The notes under the pieces were generated by a model that was not told the DNA's origin, did not search any database, and worked only from the letters and a program-made list of their open reading frames with translations. Shown piece after piece: positions 1 through 7,863 of a stretch of DNA of 64,000 bases. The position numbers and the translations under genes were made by a program. This stretch comes from Pseudomonas sp. 30_B (GTDB taxonomy: Bacteria; Pseudomonadota; Gammaproteobacteria; Pseudomonadales; Pseudomonadaceae). Position 1 is the stretch's first letter; each line of letters starts with the position of its first letter. The stretch covers positions 124,001 to 188,000 of the forward strand of contig NZ_JAFGYY010000005.1 of NCBI RefSeq assembly GCF_017491605.1, given 5' to 3'.

Positions 1-1728
1 TTGCAGCCCACCGTTATCCTCGGCGGCCACGACAGTGCGTCGGCCAGCCTGAGCGACGGCCAGACCACCCACTCCGCCGCTCCCACTCTCTTCGGAACCG
101 GCACCCCAGGTGAAACCCTGCAGTTCTGGGCAACCGCGCTGGACCCGACCGGTGTCATGCTCGACAGCTACCCGATGGGCAGCGCCGTGGTCCAGGCCGA
201 CGGCACCTGGCAATTCGATGTCCCGCCGGTCCCGCAGAGCGCCCGGTACGACTTCCAGGTAACTTCCGCTCACGGTGATTCGGCCAGCCTGCGCCTGAAC
301 ATCTCCGACGTTCCGACCCTCGAACCGGTGCACCACGACACCGGCATCACCGGCGCGACCGCGCACAGCGCGGCGGTAACCGGTGAACTGGCCAGCGGCG
401 CCACCACCGAAGATCCCCGTCCGACCTTCCACGGCACCGGTACGCCGGGCGAGCTGCTCATGGTCAACGCCATTTCCGTGGGCGCCGATGGCCAGGCTTC
501 CAGCATCATCCTCGGCCTCGGCACGACGCTGGTACAGCCGGACGGTACCTGGCACTTCACCGCTCCCTTCCCGATCCAGCAGGGCACCTACGATGTCTAC
601 GTCGGTCACGGCATCATCGAAGGCGACCCCTTCCGCCTGACCATCGACAACTCCTGGCCAGCACCGCAGCCCCAACCGGAACCGCAGCCCGAGCCGCAAC
701 CGGAACCGGTCCACGGCAGCGTCGCCATCACCGGCGCCGTCGACCACGCAGGTCCAGTCACCGGTGAGCTGGCCAGCGGCGCCATCACCGACGACGTTCG
801 CCCGGAGCTCCACGGTACCGGCGCACCCAACAGCCTGGTGAATGTCATCGCGGTCGCCCTGGGTAACGACGGCAATCCGATCGCCAACTTCGAACTGGGC
901 AAGGCCATCGTCGGCCAGGACGGCACCTGGCAGTTCATTCCCGATCATGCCCTGCCCGACGGCGCCTTTGACTTCCGTGTCAGCCAGGGCAATGAGGACA
1001 GCCCGGCCTTCCGCCTGGTCATCGACCGCGCCTGGACCGACGGCGTACAGCCGGTTCAACCCGACCAGCCGACCCTGCCGGTCGACCCGGTAGTACCGGA
1101 GCAGCCGGAGCAACCGGTCGCCAAGGCACTCACCCTGACCGGCGCAGTCGACCACGCAGGCCCCGTCACCGGCGAACTGGCCATGGGCGCCACCACCGAC
1201 GATACCCGCCCGACCCTGCACGGCACCGGCATGCCCAACAGCCTGGTAAGCGTCTTTGCGGTTGCCTTGGGTAACGACGGCAATCCCATCGCCAAACTCG
1301 ACCTCGGCAAGGCCATCGTTGGTCAGGACGGCACCTGGCAGTTCACGCCCGAACACCCCCTGGCCGACGGCGCCTTCAACTTCCATGTCAGCCAGGGCAC
1401 CACGGATAGCTCGGCCTTCCACCTGGTCATCGACCGCGCCTGGACCGACCAGACCATCGTCGAGGGTGGCCACCAGAACGTGCTGAACCACGGCCTGGAA
1501 CTCGACCTGGGCAACCTGGTGCGCACCGAGGTGCAGAAAAACGCGACCAGCGGCAAGGCCAACCTGCCGTCGCTGAGCCACGTTCTGGAGCACGGCTCCA
1601 GCGACCTGCCGCTGGTCGGCAGCAACGCCAGCTACAGCGCTCCGGCAACCAGCGCCTCGCACTTCACGGCAGCTGACTTCCATCCGGCCAGCTTCGACGC
1701 GCTGAACGCCCTGCACGCCGTGGTGTAA
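1..1728 (+). CDS. Ig-like repeat surface/secreted protein, 5' end outside window
   Basis: The frame is open from base 1, so the TTG at position 1 is probably internal and the gene is 5'-truncated by the window. The 575 visible residues hold four Ig-like modules of roughly 100-135 residues, each with the pattern RPxLHGTGxPN...VGQDGTWQF...FRLVIDRAW, joined by Pro/Gln/Glu linkers (a PQPEP run near residues 222-238). Modules 3 and 4 are very alike. The last ~75 residues differ and lack the module pattern, as in C-terminal secretion segments of type I exported adhesins. Beta-sandwich stalk or adhesin is the likely role; the exact function and export route are inference. Confidence 0.7.
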   Translation: MQPTVILGGHDSASASLSDGQTTHSAAPTLFGTGTPGETLQFWATALDPTGVMLDSYPMGSAVVQADGTWQFDVPPVPQSARYDFQVTSAHGDSASLRLNISDVPTLEPVHHDTGITGATAHSAAVTGELASGATTEDPRPTFHGTGTPGELLMVNAISVGADGQASSIILGLGTTLVQPDGTWHFTAPFPIQQGTYDVYVGHGIIEGDPFRLTIDNSWPAPQPQPEPQPEPQPEPVHGSVAITGAVDHAGPVTGELASGAITDDVRPELHGTGAPNSLVNVIAVALGNDGNPIANFELGKAIVGQDGTWQFIPDHALPDGAFDFRVSQGNEDSPAFRLVIDRAWTDGVQPVQPDQPTLPVDPVVPEQPEQPVAKALTLTGAVDHAGPVTGELAMGATTDDTRPTLHGTGMPNSLVSVFAVALGNDGNPIAKLDLGKAIVGQDGTWQFTPEHPLADGAFNFHVSQGTTDSSAFHLVIDRAWTDQTIVEGGHQNVLNHGLELDLGNLVRTEVQKNATSGKANLPSLSHVLEHGSSDLPLVGSNASYSAPATSASHFTAADFHPASFDALNALHAVV

Positions 1729-1734
1729 CAATCG

Positions 1735-1776
1735 GCGCCGCAGCGGGCCTTCGGTGAAGGTCCCCTGCGGCGCTTT
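1735..1776 (+). terminator. Terminator after the Ig-like repeat gene
   Basis: A long inverted repeat (GCGCCGCAG ... CTGCGGCGC) starts 6 bp after the stop codon and is followed by TTT. The internal bases (CCTTCGGTGAAGG) also pair, giving a nearly continuous stem. Confidence 0.75.
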
Positions 1777-1949
1777 ACCGCTCCCCCAACTTTCATACAA
1801 GCCTTGCCGTACGGCGCTCAGGCAGACTTTTGCCGCGCAGAGCCCTGTAATTCGACGCGACCATTCATCCGTTGGCCCTACGTTGCTTGGGCCAATCCGG
1901 AGCATCAGGTAAACTTCCGCATCTTTGCCTTCTCATAACGATCAGCCTG

Positions 1950-3854
1950 ATGCCCACGACGTTCCACGAGATTCCCCGCGAGCGCCCTGCCACGCCCCTG
2001 CTCGACCGCGCCAGCACGCCGGTCGAGCTGCGCCGGCTGGGCGAGGCGGAGCTGCTGACCCTCGCTGACGAACTGCGCCAGTACCTGCTGTACAGCGTCG
2101 GCCAGACCGGCGGCCACTTCGGCGCAGGGCTCGGCGTGATCGAACTGACGGTCGCCCTGCACTACGTCTTCGACACCCCGGACGACCGCCTGGTGTGGGA
2201 CGTGGGCCACCAGGCCTACCCGCACAAGATCCTCACCGGCCGCCGCGAGCGCATGGGCACCCTGCGCCAGAAGGACGGCCTCGCGGCCTTCCCGCGCCGC
2301 TCGGAGAGTGAGTACGACACCTTCGGCGTCGGCCACTCCAGCACCTCCATCAGCGCCGCCCTCGGCATGGCCATCGCCGCGCGCATGCAGGGCTCGGGCC
2401 GCAAGTCGGTGGCGGTGATCGGCGACGGCGCAATGACCGCCGGCATGGCCTTCGAGGCGCTCAACCACGCGTCGGACGTCAAGGCCAACATGCTGGTGGT
2501 CCTCAACGACAACGACATGTCGATCTCCAAGAATGTCGGCGGCCTGTCCAACTACCTGGCGAAGATCATCTCCAGCCGCACCTATTCGAGCATGCGCGAG
2601 GGCAGCAAGAAAATCCTCTCGCGCCTGCCCGGCGCCTGGGAAATCGCGCGCAAGGTCGAGGAACACGCCAAGGGCATGCTGGTCCCCGGTACCCTGTTCG
2701 AAGAGCTGGGCTGGAACTACGTCGGCCCCATCGACGGCCACGACCTGCCGACCCTGATCGCCACCCTGCGCAACATGCGCGACCTGGACGGCCCGCAGTT
2801 CCTCCACGTGGTGACCAAGAAGGGCAAGGGCTTCGGCCCGGCCGAGGTCGACCCGATCGGCTACCACGCCATCACCAAGCTGGAGCCAATCAAGGCCCCG
2901 GCGGAACCGAAGAAGCCGTCCGGGCCCAAGTACTCCAGCGTGTTCGGCCAGTGGCTGTGCGACATGGCAGCCCAGGACCCGCGCCTGGTCGGCATCACCC
3001 CGGCGATGAAGGAAGGCTCCGACCTGGTGGCCTTCGCCGACAAGTTCCCGGACCGTTACTTCGACGTCGCCATCGCCGAGCAGCACGCCGTGACCCTGGC
3101 GGCCGGCATGGCCTGCGACGGCGCCAAGCCGGTGGTGGCGATCTACTCCACCTTCCTGCAGCGCGGCTACGACCAGCTGATCCACGACGTCGCGGTGCAG
3201 AACCTCGACGTGCTGTTCGCCATCGACCGCGCCGGTCTGGTGGGTGAAGACGGCCCGACCCACGCCGGCAGCTTCGACCTCTCCTACCTGCGCTGCATCC
3301 CCGGCATGCTGGTGATGACCCCCAGCGACGAGAACGAACTGCGCAAGCTGCTCACCACCGGCCATCACTTCGAAGGCCCGGCGGCGGTGCGCTACCCGCG
3401 TGGCACCGGTCCCAACGCGCCCATCGAGCCGACGCTGGATCCGGTGGAAATCGGCAAGGGCGTGATCCGCCGCGAAGGCAAGGCCGGCAAGGTCGCCTTC
3501 CTGGTGTTCGGCGTGCAATTGGCAGAAGCGCTGAAGGTCGCCGAACAGTTCGACGCCACGGTCGTCGACATGCGCTTCGTCAAACCGCTGGACGAGGCAC
3601 TGGTGCGCCAGCTCGCCGCCAGCCACGAACTGCTGGTGACCATCGAGGAAAACGCGGTGATGGGTGGCGCCGGCGCCGCCGTCAGCGAATTCCTCGCCCG
3701 CGAGAACATCCTGCAGCCGGTCCTGCACCTGGGCCTGCCGGACTACTACGTCGAGCATGCCAAGCCGGCGCAAATGCTCGCCGAGTGCGGTCTTGACGCC
3801 GCCGGCATCGAACGCTCGGTGAGCGCTCGCCTGGAGGCGCTCGGCAACCGCTGA
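1950..3854 (+). CDS. dxs: 1-deoxy-D-xylulose-5-phosphate synthase
   Basis: Condenses pyruvate and glyceraldehyde-3-phosphate to DXP, the first step of the MEP isoprenoid pathway and a precursor for thiamine and pyridoxal; cytosolic, TPP- and Mg-dependent. The 634-residue product has the TPP motif GDG at 158-160 followed by the N of LNDND, the GGHFGAGLG segment near the N terminus, and the catalytic Glu377 in [14 protein letters not shown] at 1950 gives the family N terminus [20 protein letters not shown]; the 26 upstream codons look non-coding. In P. aeruginosa I recall xseB-ispA-dxs as a cluster; here neither xseB nor ispA precedes it. Confidence 0.97.
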   Translation: MPTTFHEIPRERPATPLLDRASTPVELRRLGEAELLTLADELRQYLLYSVGQTGGHFGAGLGVIELTVALHYVFDTPDDRLVWDVGHQAYPHKILTGRRERMGTLRQKDGLAAFPRRSESEYDTFGVGHSSTSISAALGMAIAARMQGSGRKSVAVIGDGAMTAGMAFEALNHASDVKANMLVVLNDNDMSISKNVGGLSNYLAKIISSRTYSSMREGSKKILSRLPGAWEIARKVEEHAKGMLVPGTLFEELGWNYVGPIDGHDLPTLIATLRNMRDLDGPQFLHVVTKKGKGFGPAEVDPIGYHAITKLEPIKAPAEPKKPSGPKYSSVFGQWLCDMAAQDPRLVGITPAMKEGSDLVAFADKFPDRYFDVAIAEQHAVTLAAGMACDGAKPVVAIYSTFLQRGYDQLIHDVAVQNLDVLFAIDRAGLVGEDGPTHAGSFDLSYLRCIPGMLVMTPSDENELRKLLTTGHHFEGPAAVRYPRGTGPNAPIEPTLDPVEIGKGVIRREGKAGKVAFLVFGVQLAEALKVAEQFDATVVDMRFVKPLDEALVRQLAASHELLVTIEENAVMGGAGAAVSEFLARENILQPVLHLGLPDYYVEHAKPAQMLAECGLDAAGIERSVSARLEALGNR

Positions 3855-3884
3855 GCGCATGCCTCTCCCGGAGTATTGCCAGTG

Positions 3885-3917
3885 ACGGGCGCACCTGAGT
3901 AAGGTGCGCCCGTTTTC
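3885..3917 (+). terminator. dxs terminator
   Basis: ACGGGCGCACCT, a 5-nt loop, AGGTGCGCCCGT, then TTTTC. It lies 30 bp after the dxs stop and directly abuts the cobalamin riboswitch, insulating btuB from dxs readthrough. Confidence 0.8.
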
Positions 3918-3918
3918 G

Positions 3919-4090
3919 TTCGAGGTAACGGGAAGCAGGTGGAAGACCTGCGCTGCCCCCGCAACGGTAACCGACCGCAGGCCCCGGCCTGCCGCGCTGC
4001 GAACCGCCACTGTGCATCCGCATGGGAAGGCCGCAGGCGTGAGTGTCGGCAGCCCGGAGACCGCCCTCGTACGCCCCGACAGGTGTTGCG
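3919..4090 (+). promoter_or_regulatory. Cobalamin (AdoCbl) riboswitch
   Basis: The conserved core GCTGCCCCCGCAACGGTAA is at 3952-3970, preceded by the GGGAAGCAGGTGGAAGACCTG arm (3930-3950). The B12 box AGCCCGGAGACCG is at 4051-4063. It precedes a TonB-dependent receptor by about 80 nt, the standard arrangement for B12-repressed uptake genes. A GGCCGCAC/GTGCGGCC hairpin at 4094-4115 follows but lacks a T-run, so control of translation or Rho-dependent termination is more likely than intrinsic termination (inference). Confidence 0.93.
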
Positions 4091-4171
4091 GAGGGCCGCA
4101 CCGTCAAGTGCGGCCTGCCGCCCTTGCCACGCCCTCCTCGAAAGTCATCCGCCCGCTTTTGAGGACGTTCC

Positions 4172-6043
4172 ATGAAACTGACCCGACTCGCCCTGGCCAC
4201 CGGCCTGCTGCCCGGCCTGGCCTTGGCCGACGCCAGCGTTCCGACCGGCGATATCTATGCCATGCCGGCACTGGTGATCACCTCCGGCCGCCAGGCCCAG
4301 CCGCGCATCCAGGCCACGTCCGCCAACAGCGTGTTCACCCGCAAGGAGATCGAGCAGTTGCAGGTGCGCAGCGTTCCCGAGCTGCTCAAGCGCGTGCCCG
4401 GCGTACAGATCGGCAGCTCCGGCGGCGTGATCTCCTATTCCGTGCGCGGCACCAGCACCGCGCAGACCCTGGTGCTGGTCGATGGCCAGCGCATCGCCTC
4501 GGCCAGCAGCGGCATAGCCCGCCTGGACTACCTGAGCATCGACAACATCGAACGCGTGGAAGTGACTCGCGGTCCGCGCTCCTCGCTGTACGGTGCCGAT
4601 GCCATCGGCGGCGTGATCCAGATCTTCACCCGCCACGGCGAAGCCGGACTGCACCCGGAAGTGCGCCTGGCGGCCGGCAGCCACGGCACCTTCGAGCGCA
4701 GCGTGAACCTCTCCGGCGGCGATGAGCGCACCACCTACAGCCTGGGCGGCAGCCTCGACGAGAGCGATGGCTGGGACCGCACCAGCGACAACGTCGGCGC
4801 CGACAGCGACGACGACGCCCAGCGCAACAAGGCCGTGCACCTGAACCTCAACCACCGCCTCAACGAGGACTGGAAAGCCGGCCTGAACCTCAACGACCAG
4901 CGCGGCAAGAACGAGTACGACGACGCCTACAACTTCGAGCCGGGTTCTCCCCGCGACGAGTTCCGCGTCAGCAGCTACAGCGCCTACCTCGACGGCCAGC
5001 TGACCGACATCTGGGGCAGCCGCCTGGAGCTGGGCCGCAGCTTCGACCGCAACAAGGCCGTGGGCGCCGCCGACAGCTGGAACAACGGTTCCCTGGAAAC
5101 CACCCGCCACTCGGCGAGCTGGATCAACCGCCTACAGCTGGACGCGGCCAATCAGCTGGCCCTGGGCGCCGACTGGTATGAAGACAAGGTCGACGGCAGC
5201 ACCGTGTTCGCCGAAGACAGTCGCGAGAACCACGCCGTCTTCGCCCAGCACAGCTTCAAGGGTGACTCCTTCGGCACCGAACTCGGCCTGCGCCACGACG
5301 ACAACCAGGCCTACGGCACCCAGAACAGCTGGAACGCCGCCTTCAGCCTGCCGGTGGGCGACCACCAGAGCTGGATCGCCAGCTACGGCGAAGGCTTCCG
5401 CGCACCGACCTTCAGCGACCTCTACTACCCCGGCGCGGGCAACCCCAACCTCAAGGCCGAGACCTCGAAGACCTACGAGCTGCAGTGGCGCGGCGACTTC
5501 TCCGGAACGCACCTGGAAGCGTCGGTCTACCGCACCGAAGTCGACGACCTGATCGCCTGGGACAGCACCAGCAACCAGCCGGAGAACATCGCCAAGGCAC
5601 GCATCGACGGCTTCGAGGCCAGCGTCGCCCGCGAGGTGCTGGGCTGGCAGGCCAACCTGGGCCTGAGCCTGATCGACCCGCGCGACCGCGACACCGGCCA
5701 CACCCTGCCCTACCGCGCGCGCCGCACCCTGAGCCTGGACCTCGACCGCCAGTTCGGCGCCTACGGCGTGGGCGGTTCCTGGCGCGCGGTCAGCCAGCGC
5801 TACGACGACGCGGCGAACACCCGCGAGCTGTCCGGTTACGGCGTACTCGACCTGCGCACCAGCTGGTTGGCCAGCGACGAGATCCGCTTCGACCTGAAGC
5901 TGGATAACGCGCTGGACCGCGATTACGCCTTGGGCGACTACCTGCGCCCGACCAGCCCGATGGACTACATGGGCGAAGCCCGCCCCTACCAGGAACCGGG
6001 CCGCACCGCGCTGCTGGCGGTGACCTGGACACCGGAGTTGTAA
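4172..6043 (+). CDS. btuB: BtuB-type TonB-dependent vitamin B12 receptor
   Basis: Outer-membrane beta-barrel that imports corrinoids using TonB energy. The 623-residue precursor has a signal peptide (MKLTRLALATGLLPGLALA), a TonB box-like PALVITS near mature residue 12, a plug domain with VPELLKRVPGVQI and NIERVEVTRGPRSSLYG, and a C-terminal barrel ending in an aromatic/hydrophobic strand (TALLAVTWTPEL). ATG at 4172 has a GAGGACG ribosome site. The upstream cobalamin riboswitch fixes the substrate class. No btuC/D/F genes are visible nearby. Confidence 0.92.
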   Translation: MKLTRLALATGLLPGLALADASVPTGDIYAMPALVITSGRQAQPRIQATSANSVFTRKEIEQLQVRSVPELLKRVPGVQIGSSGGVISYSVRGTSTAQTLVLVDGQRIASASSGIARLDYLSIDNIERVEVTRGPRSSLYGADAIGGVIQIFTRHGEAGLHPEVRLAAGSHGTFERSVNLSGGDERTTYSLGGSLDESDGWDRTSDNVGADSDDDAQRNKAVHLNLNHRLNEDWKAGLNLNDQRGKNEYDDAYNFEPGSPRDEFRVSSYSAYLDGQLTDIWGSRLELGRSFDRNKAVGAADSWNNGSLETTRHSASWINRLQLDAANQLALGADWYEDKVDGSTVFAEDSRENHAVFAQHSFKGDSFGTELGLRHDDNQAYGTQNSWNAAFSLPVGDHQSWIASYGEGFRAPTFSDLYYPGAGNPNLKAETSKTYELQWRGDFSGTHLEASVYRTEVDDLIAWDSTSNQPENIAKARIDGFEASVAREVLGWQANLGLSLIDPRDRDTGHTLPYRARRTLSLDLDRQFGAYGVGGSWRAVSQRYDDAANTRELSGYGVLDLRTSWLASDEIRFDLKLDNALDRDYALGDYLRPTSPMDYMGEARPYQEPGRTALLAVTWTPEL

Positions 6044-6089
6044 GGCCCGCGCCAGGCCTGCGACGGGCACGCCGAAACCCGGCATGCGC

Positions 6090-6158
6090 GTAGGAGCGGA
6101 TTTATCCGCGATGATCCGGCGCGGCCGGATATCGATCGCGGACGGAGTCCGCTCCTAC
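6090..6158. repeat. REPIN (inverted REP pair)
   Basis: GTAGGAGCGGATTTATCCGCGA and, inverted, TCGCGGACGGAGTCCGCTCC-TAC. First of four repeats filling the 341-bp gap between btuB and the HAD gene. Confidence 0.8.
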
Positions 6159-6174
6159 GCAATGTCCAACATCC

Positions 6175-6221
6175 GTAGGAGCGGGCCATGCCCGCGAATC
6201 GCGCCCATGGGGCGCTCCTAC
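6175..6221. repeat. REPIN (inverted REP pair)
   Basis: Arm GGAGCGGGCCATGCCCGC followed by an inverted, diverged arm CGCCCATGGGGCGCTCCTAC. Confidence 0.8.
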
Positions 6222-6250
6222 AGGGAACAATGGCGCGGAAGTCGTTAATC

Positions 6251-6284
6251 GTAGGGCGCATAACCTGGAACAGGTTATCCGCCG
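6251..6284. repeat. GTAGGGCGCATAAC-family repeat
   Basis: GTAGGGCGCATAACCTGG / AACAGGTTATCCGCC, an imperfect palindrome unrelated to the REP arms. Related copies are at 21229-21262, 21289-21317 (inverted) and 36501-36534. Confidence 0.75.
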
Positions 6285-6316
6285 ATAGCCCAACAACATG
6301 ACACCGGACTCAACCT

Positions 6317-6363
6317 GTAGGAGCGGGCCATGCCCGCGATTCGCGCCCATGGGACGCTCCTAC
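6317..6363. repeat. REPIN (inverted REP pair)
   Basis: Nearly the same as the copy at 6175-6221; it ends 22 bp from the stop codon of the minus-strand HAD gene. Confidence 0.8.
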
Positions 6364-6384
6364 AGGGGATATCGGTATCCGGGC

Positions 6385-6984
6385 CTACACCAGAACCCCC
6401 GCCATCCGCCCCAGCTCCGCGCAATCCTGCGCGTGCCAGTCGGTCAGCTCGGGCCAGGGATTCTCTGCAAGGTTCACCAGCGCACTGTGCGCCCCGGCCG
6501 CGCGGGCGCAGTCGAGGTCGAAGCGATAGTCGCCGACCATCAGCATCCGCTGCGGCGCCACGTCCCAGCGCGCCGCCAGGCGCAGCAGGCCGTCCGGGCT
6601 GGGCTTCGGATCGGCCTCGCCACGGCCGAGAACGTCCTCGGTGGCGAAGCAGTCGCCAATGCCGATGGCCGCCAGGGTGATCAACGCCAGTTCATGGGCA
6701 TTGCGGGTCAGGATGCCCAGTCGATAGCCCGCACCATGCAGCGCACGCACCAGCGCCACCGCGCCGGGCGCGGCGGTGGAGGCCACCGCCAGCTCGCGTT
6801 CGTGCTCCAGCAGCCAGGCATGCTTGGCCGCCGCCTCGTCCTCTGGCAAGGCCGCCAGATGCGAGAGGATGTCGTGCTCCTGGGGAATCCCCAAGGCCCG
6901 CTTGATCGCCGGGAAGTCGTGCACCGCCAGGGTCAGGGTGCCGTCCATGTCGAACACCCAGTGGCGGATTTCGTCGAGTCTCAC
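6385..6984 (-). CDS. HAD-superfamily phosphatase (phosphoglycolate phosphatase-like)
   Basis: A 199-residue HAD hydrolase. Motif I is FDMDGTLT (residues 10-17, nucleophile Asp plus acid Asp), motif II is the Thr in GILTRN, the motif III Lys is in DPKPSPDGL, and motif IV is GDYRFDLDCA. The cap is small and helical, as in subclass IA; substrate unknown. The start is GTG at 6984, overlapping the tesB stop by 3 nt (GTGA), so the two are translationally coupled. Confidence 0.88.
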   Translation of the reverse strand: MRLDEIRHWVFDMDGTLTLAVHDFPAIKRALGIPQEHDILSHLAALPEDEAAAKHAWLLEHERELAVASTAAPGAVALVRALHGAGYRLGILTRNAHELALITLAAIGIGDCFATEDVLGRGEADPKPSPDGLLRLAARWDVAPQRMLMVGDYRFDLDCARAAGAHSALVNLAENPWPELTDWHAQDCAELGRMAGVLV

Positions 6985-7850
6985 GACCAGTCCTCGCGAT
7001 GGCGAATCAGGCCTTCCTGGGTCGCCGAAGCCACCAGCTGGCCGTCACGGTTGAACACGCTGCCGCGCACGAAGCCACGGCCGTTGCCGGCCCACGGACT
7101 GTCGATGGCATAGAGCAGCCACTCGTCCGCGCGCAGGTCGCGGTGGAACCACACGGAATGGTCGATGGTGGCGACCTGCATGTCCTTCTGCCACACCGAG
7201 CGGCCGTGGGGCAGCAGCGAGGTGGTGAGGAAGCCGAAGTCCGAGGCGTAGGCGAGGATGTACTTGTGCAGCGCCGGCACGTCCGGCAGCTTGCCGTCGG
7301 CGCGCAGCCAGAGGTACTTGATCGGCTCACCGACCAGCGGGTCGTAAGGGTCGTTCTGGGTGACCGGGCGGATCTCGATGGGCTTGGGGTACAGCAGCTT
7401 GTCGCGGATCAGCTCGGGGAACTGCTCGGCGCTGCGCCGCTTGAGCTCAGTGTCGGTGGGCAGGTTTTCCGGGCCGACCACGTCGGGCATGCTGATCTGG
7501 TGTTCGAAGCCTCCCTCGTCGGTCTGGAACGAGGTGCTCAGGGCGAAGATCGGCTGGCCCTTCTGGATCGCGGTGACGCGGCGGGTGCTGAAGGTGCCGC
7601 CGTCGCGCACCCGGTCGACCTGGTAGACGACGGGTTTGCTCGCGTCCCCCGGGCGCAGGAAGTAGCCGTGCATCGAGTGCACGTGGCGCTCCGGGTCCAC
7701 CGTCTGGCTGGCCGCCGACAGCGCCTGGCCGAGCACCTGTCCGCCGTACAGCTGGCGGAACCCGAGTTCCTGGCTCATGCCGCGGAACAGGTTCTCTTCG
7801 ATCTGTTCCAGGCTCAGCAGAGCCACCAGGTTGTCCAGGATCTGGGTCAT
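6981..7850 (-). CDS. tesB: Acyl-CoA thioesterase II
   Basis: Hydrolyses medium- and long-chain acyl-CoA to free fatty acid and CoA. 289 residues, the usual TesB length, with the double hot-dog fold. Family signatures are GGQVLGQAL, HSMHGYFLRPGD in the first half and TIDHSVWFH (catalytic Asp), LYAIDSPWAGNGRG and ATQEGLIRHR (catalytic Gln) in the second. ATG at 7850 gives the family start MTQILDNLVALL; the open frame extends further upstream but that part overlaps the SagB gene. It sits in a compact minus-strand unit GNAT-sagB-like-tesB-HAD. Confidence 0.96.
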   Translation of the reverse strand: MTQILDNLVALLSLEQIEENLFRGMSQELGFRQLYGGQVLGQALSAASQTVDPERHVHSMHGYFLRPGDASKPVVYQVDRVRDGGTFSTRRVTAIQKGQPIFALSTSFQTDEGGFEHQISMPDVVGPENLPTDTELKRRSAEQFPELIRDKLLYPKPIEIRPVTQNDPYDPLVGEPIKYLWLRADGKLPDVPALHKYILAYASDFGFLTTSLLPHGRSVWQKDMQVATIDHSVWFHRDLRADEWLLYAIDSPWAGNGRGFVRGSVFNRDGQLVASATQEGLIRHREDWS

Positions 7851-7863
7851 GCGCGTGGTTTCC

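Noticed and set aside
1905..4010. 701-codon open frame on the minus strand opposite dxs
   Set aside because: Antisense shadow of a GC-rich gene; no family similarity and it covers the whole dxs gene.
6090..6363. CRISPR-like array after btuB
   Set aside because: Repeats are palindromic REP pairs with irregular spacing and orientation, not direct repeats with uniform spacers.
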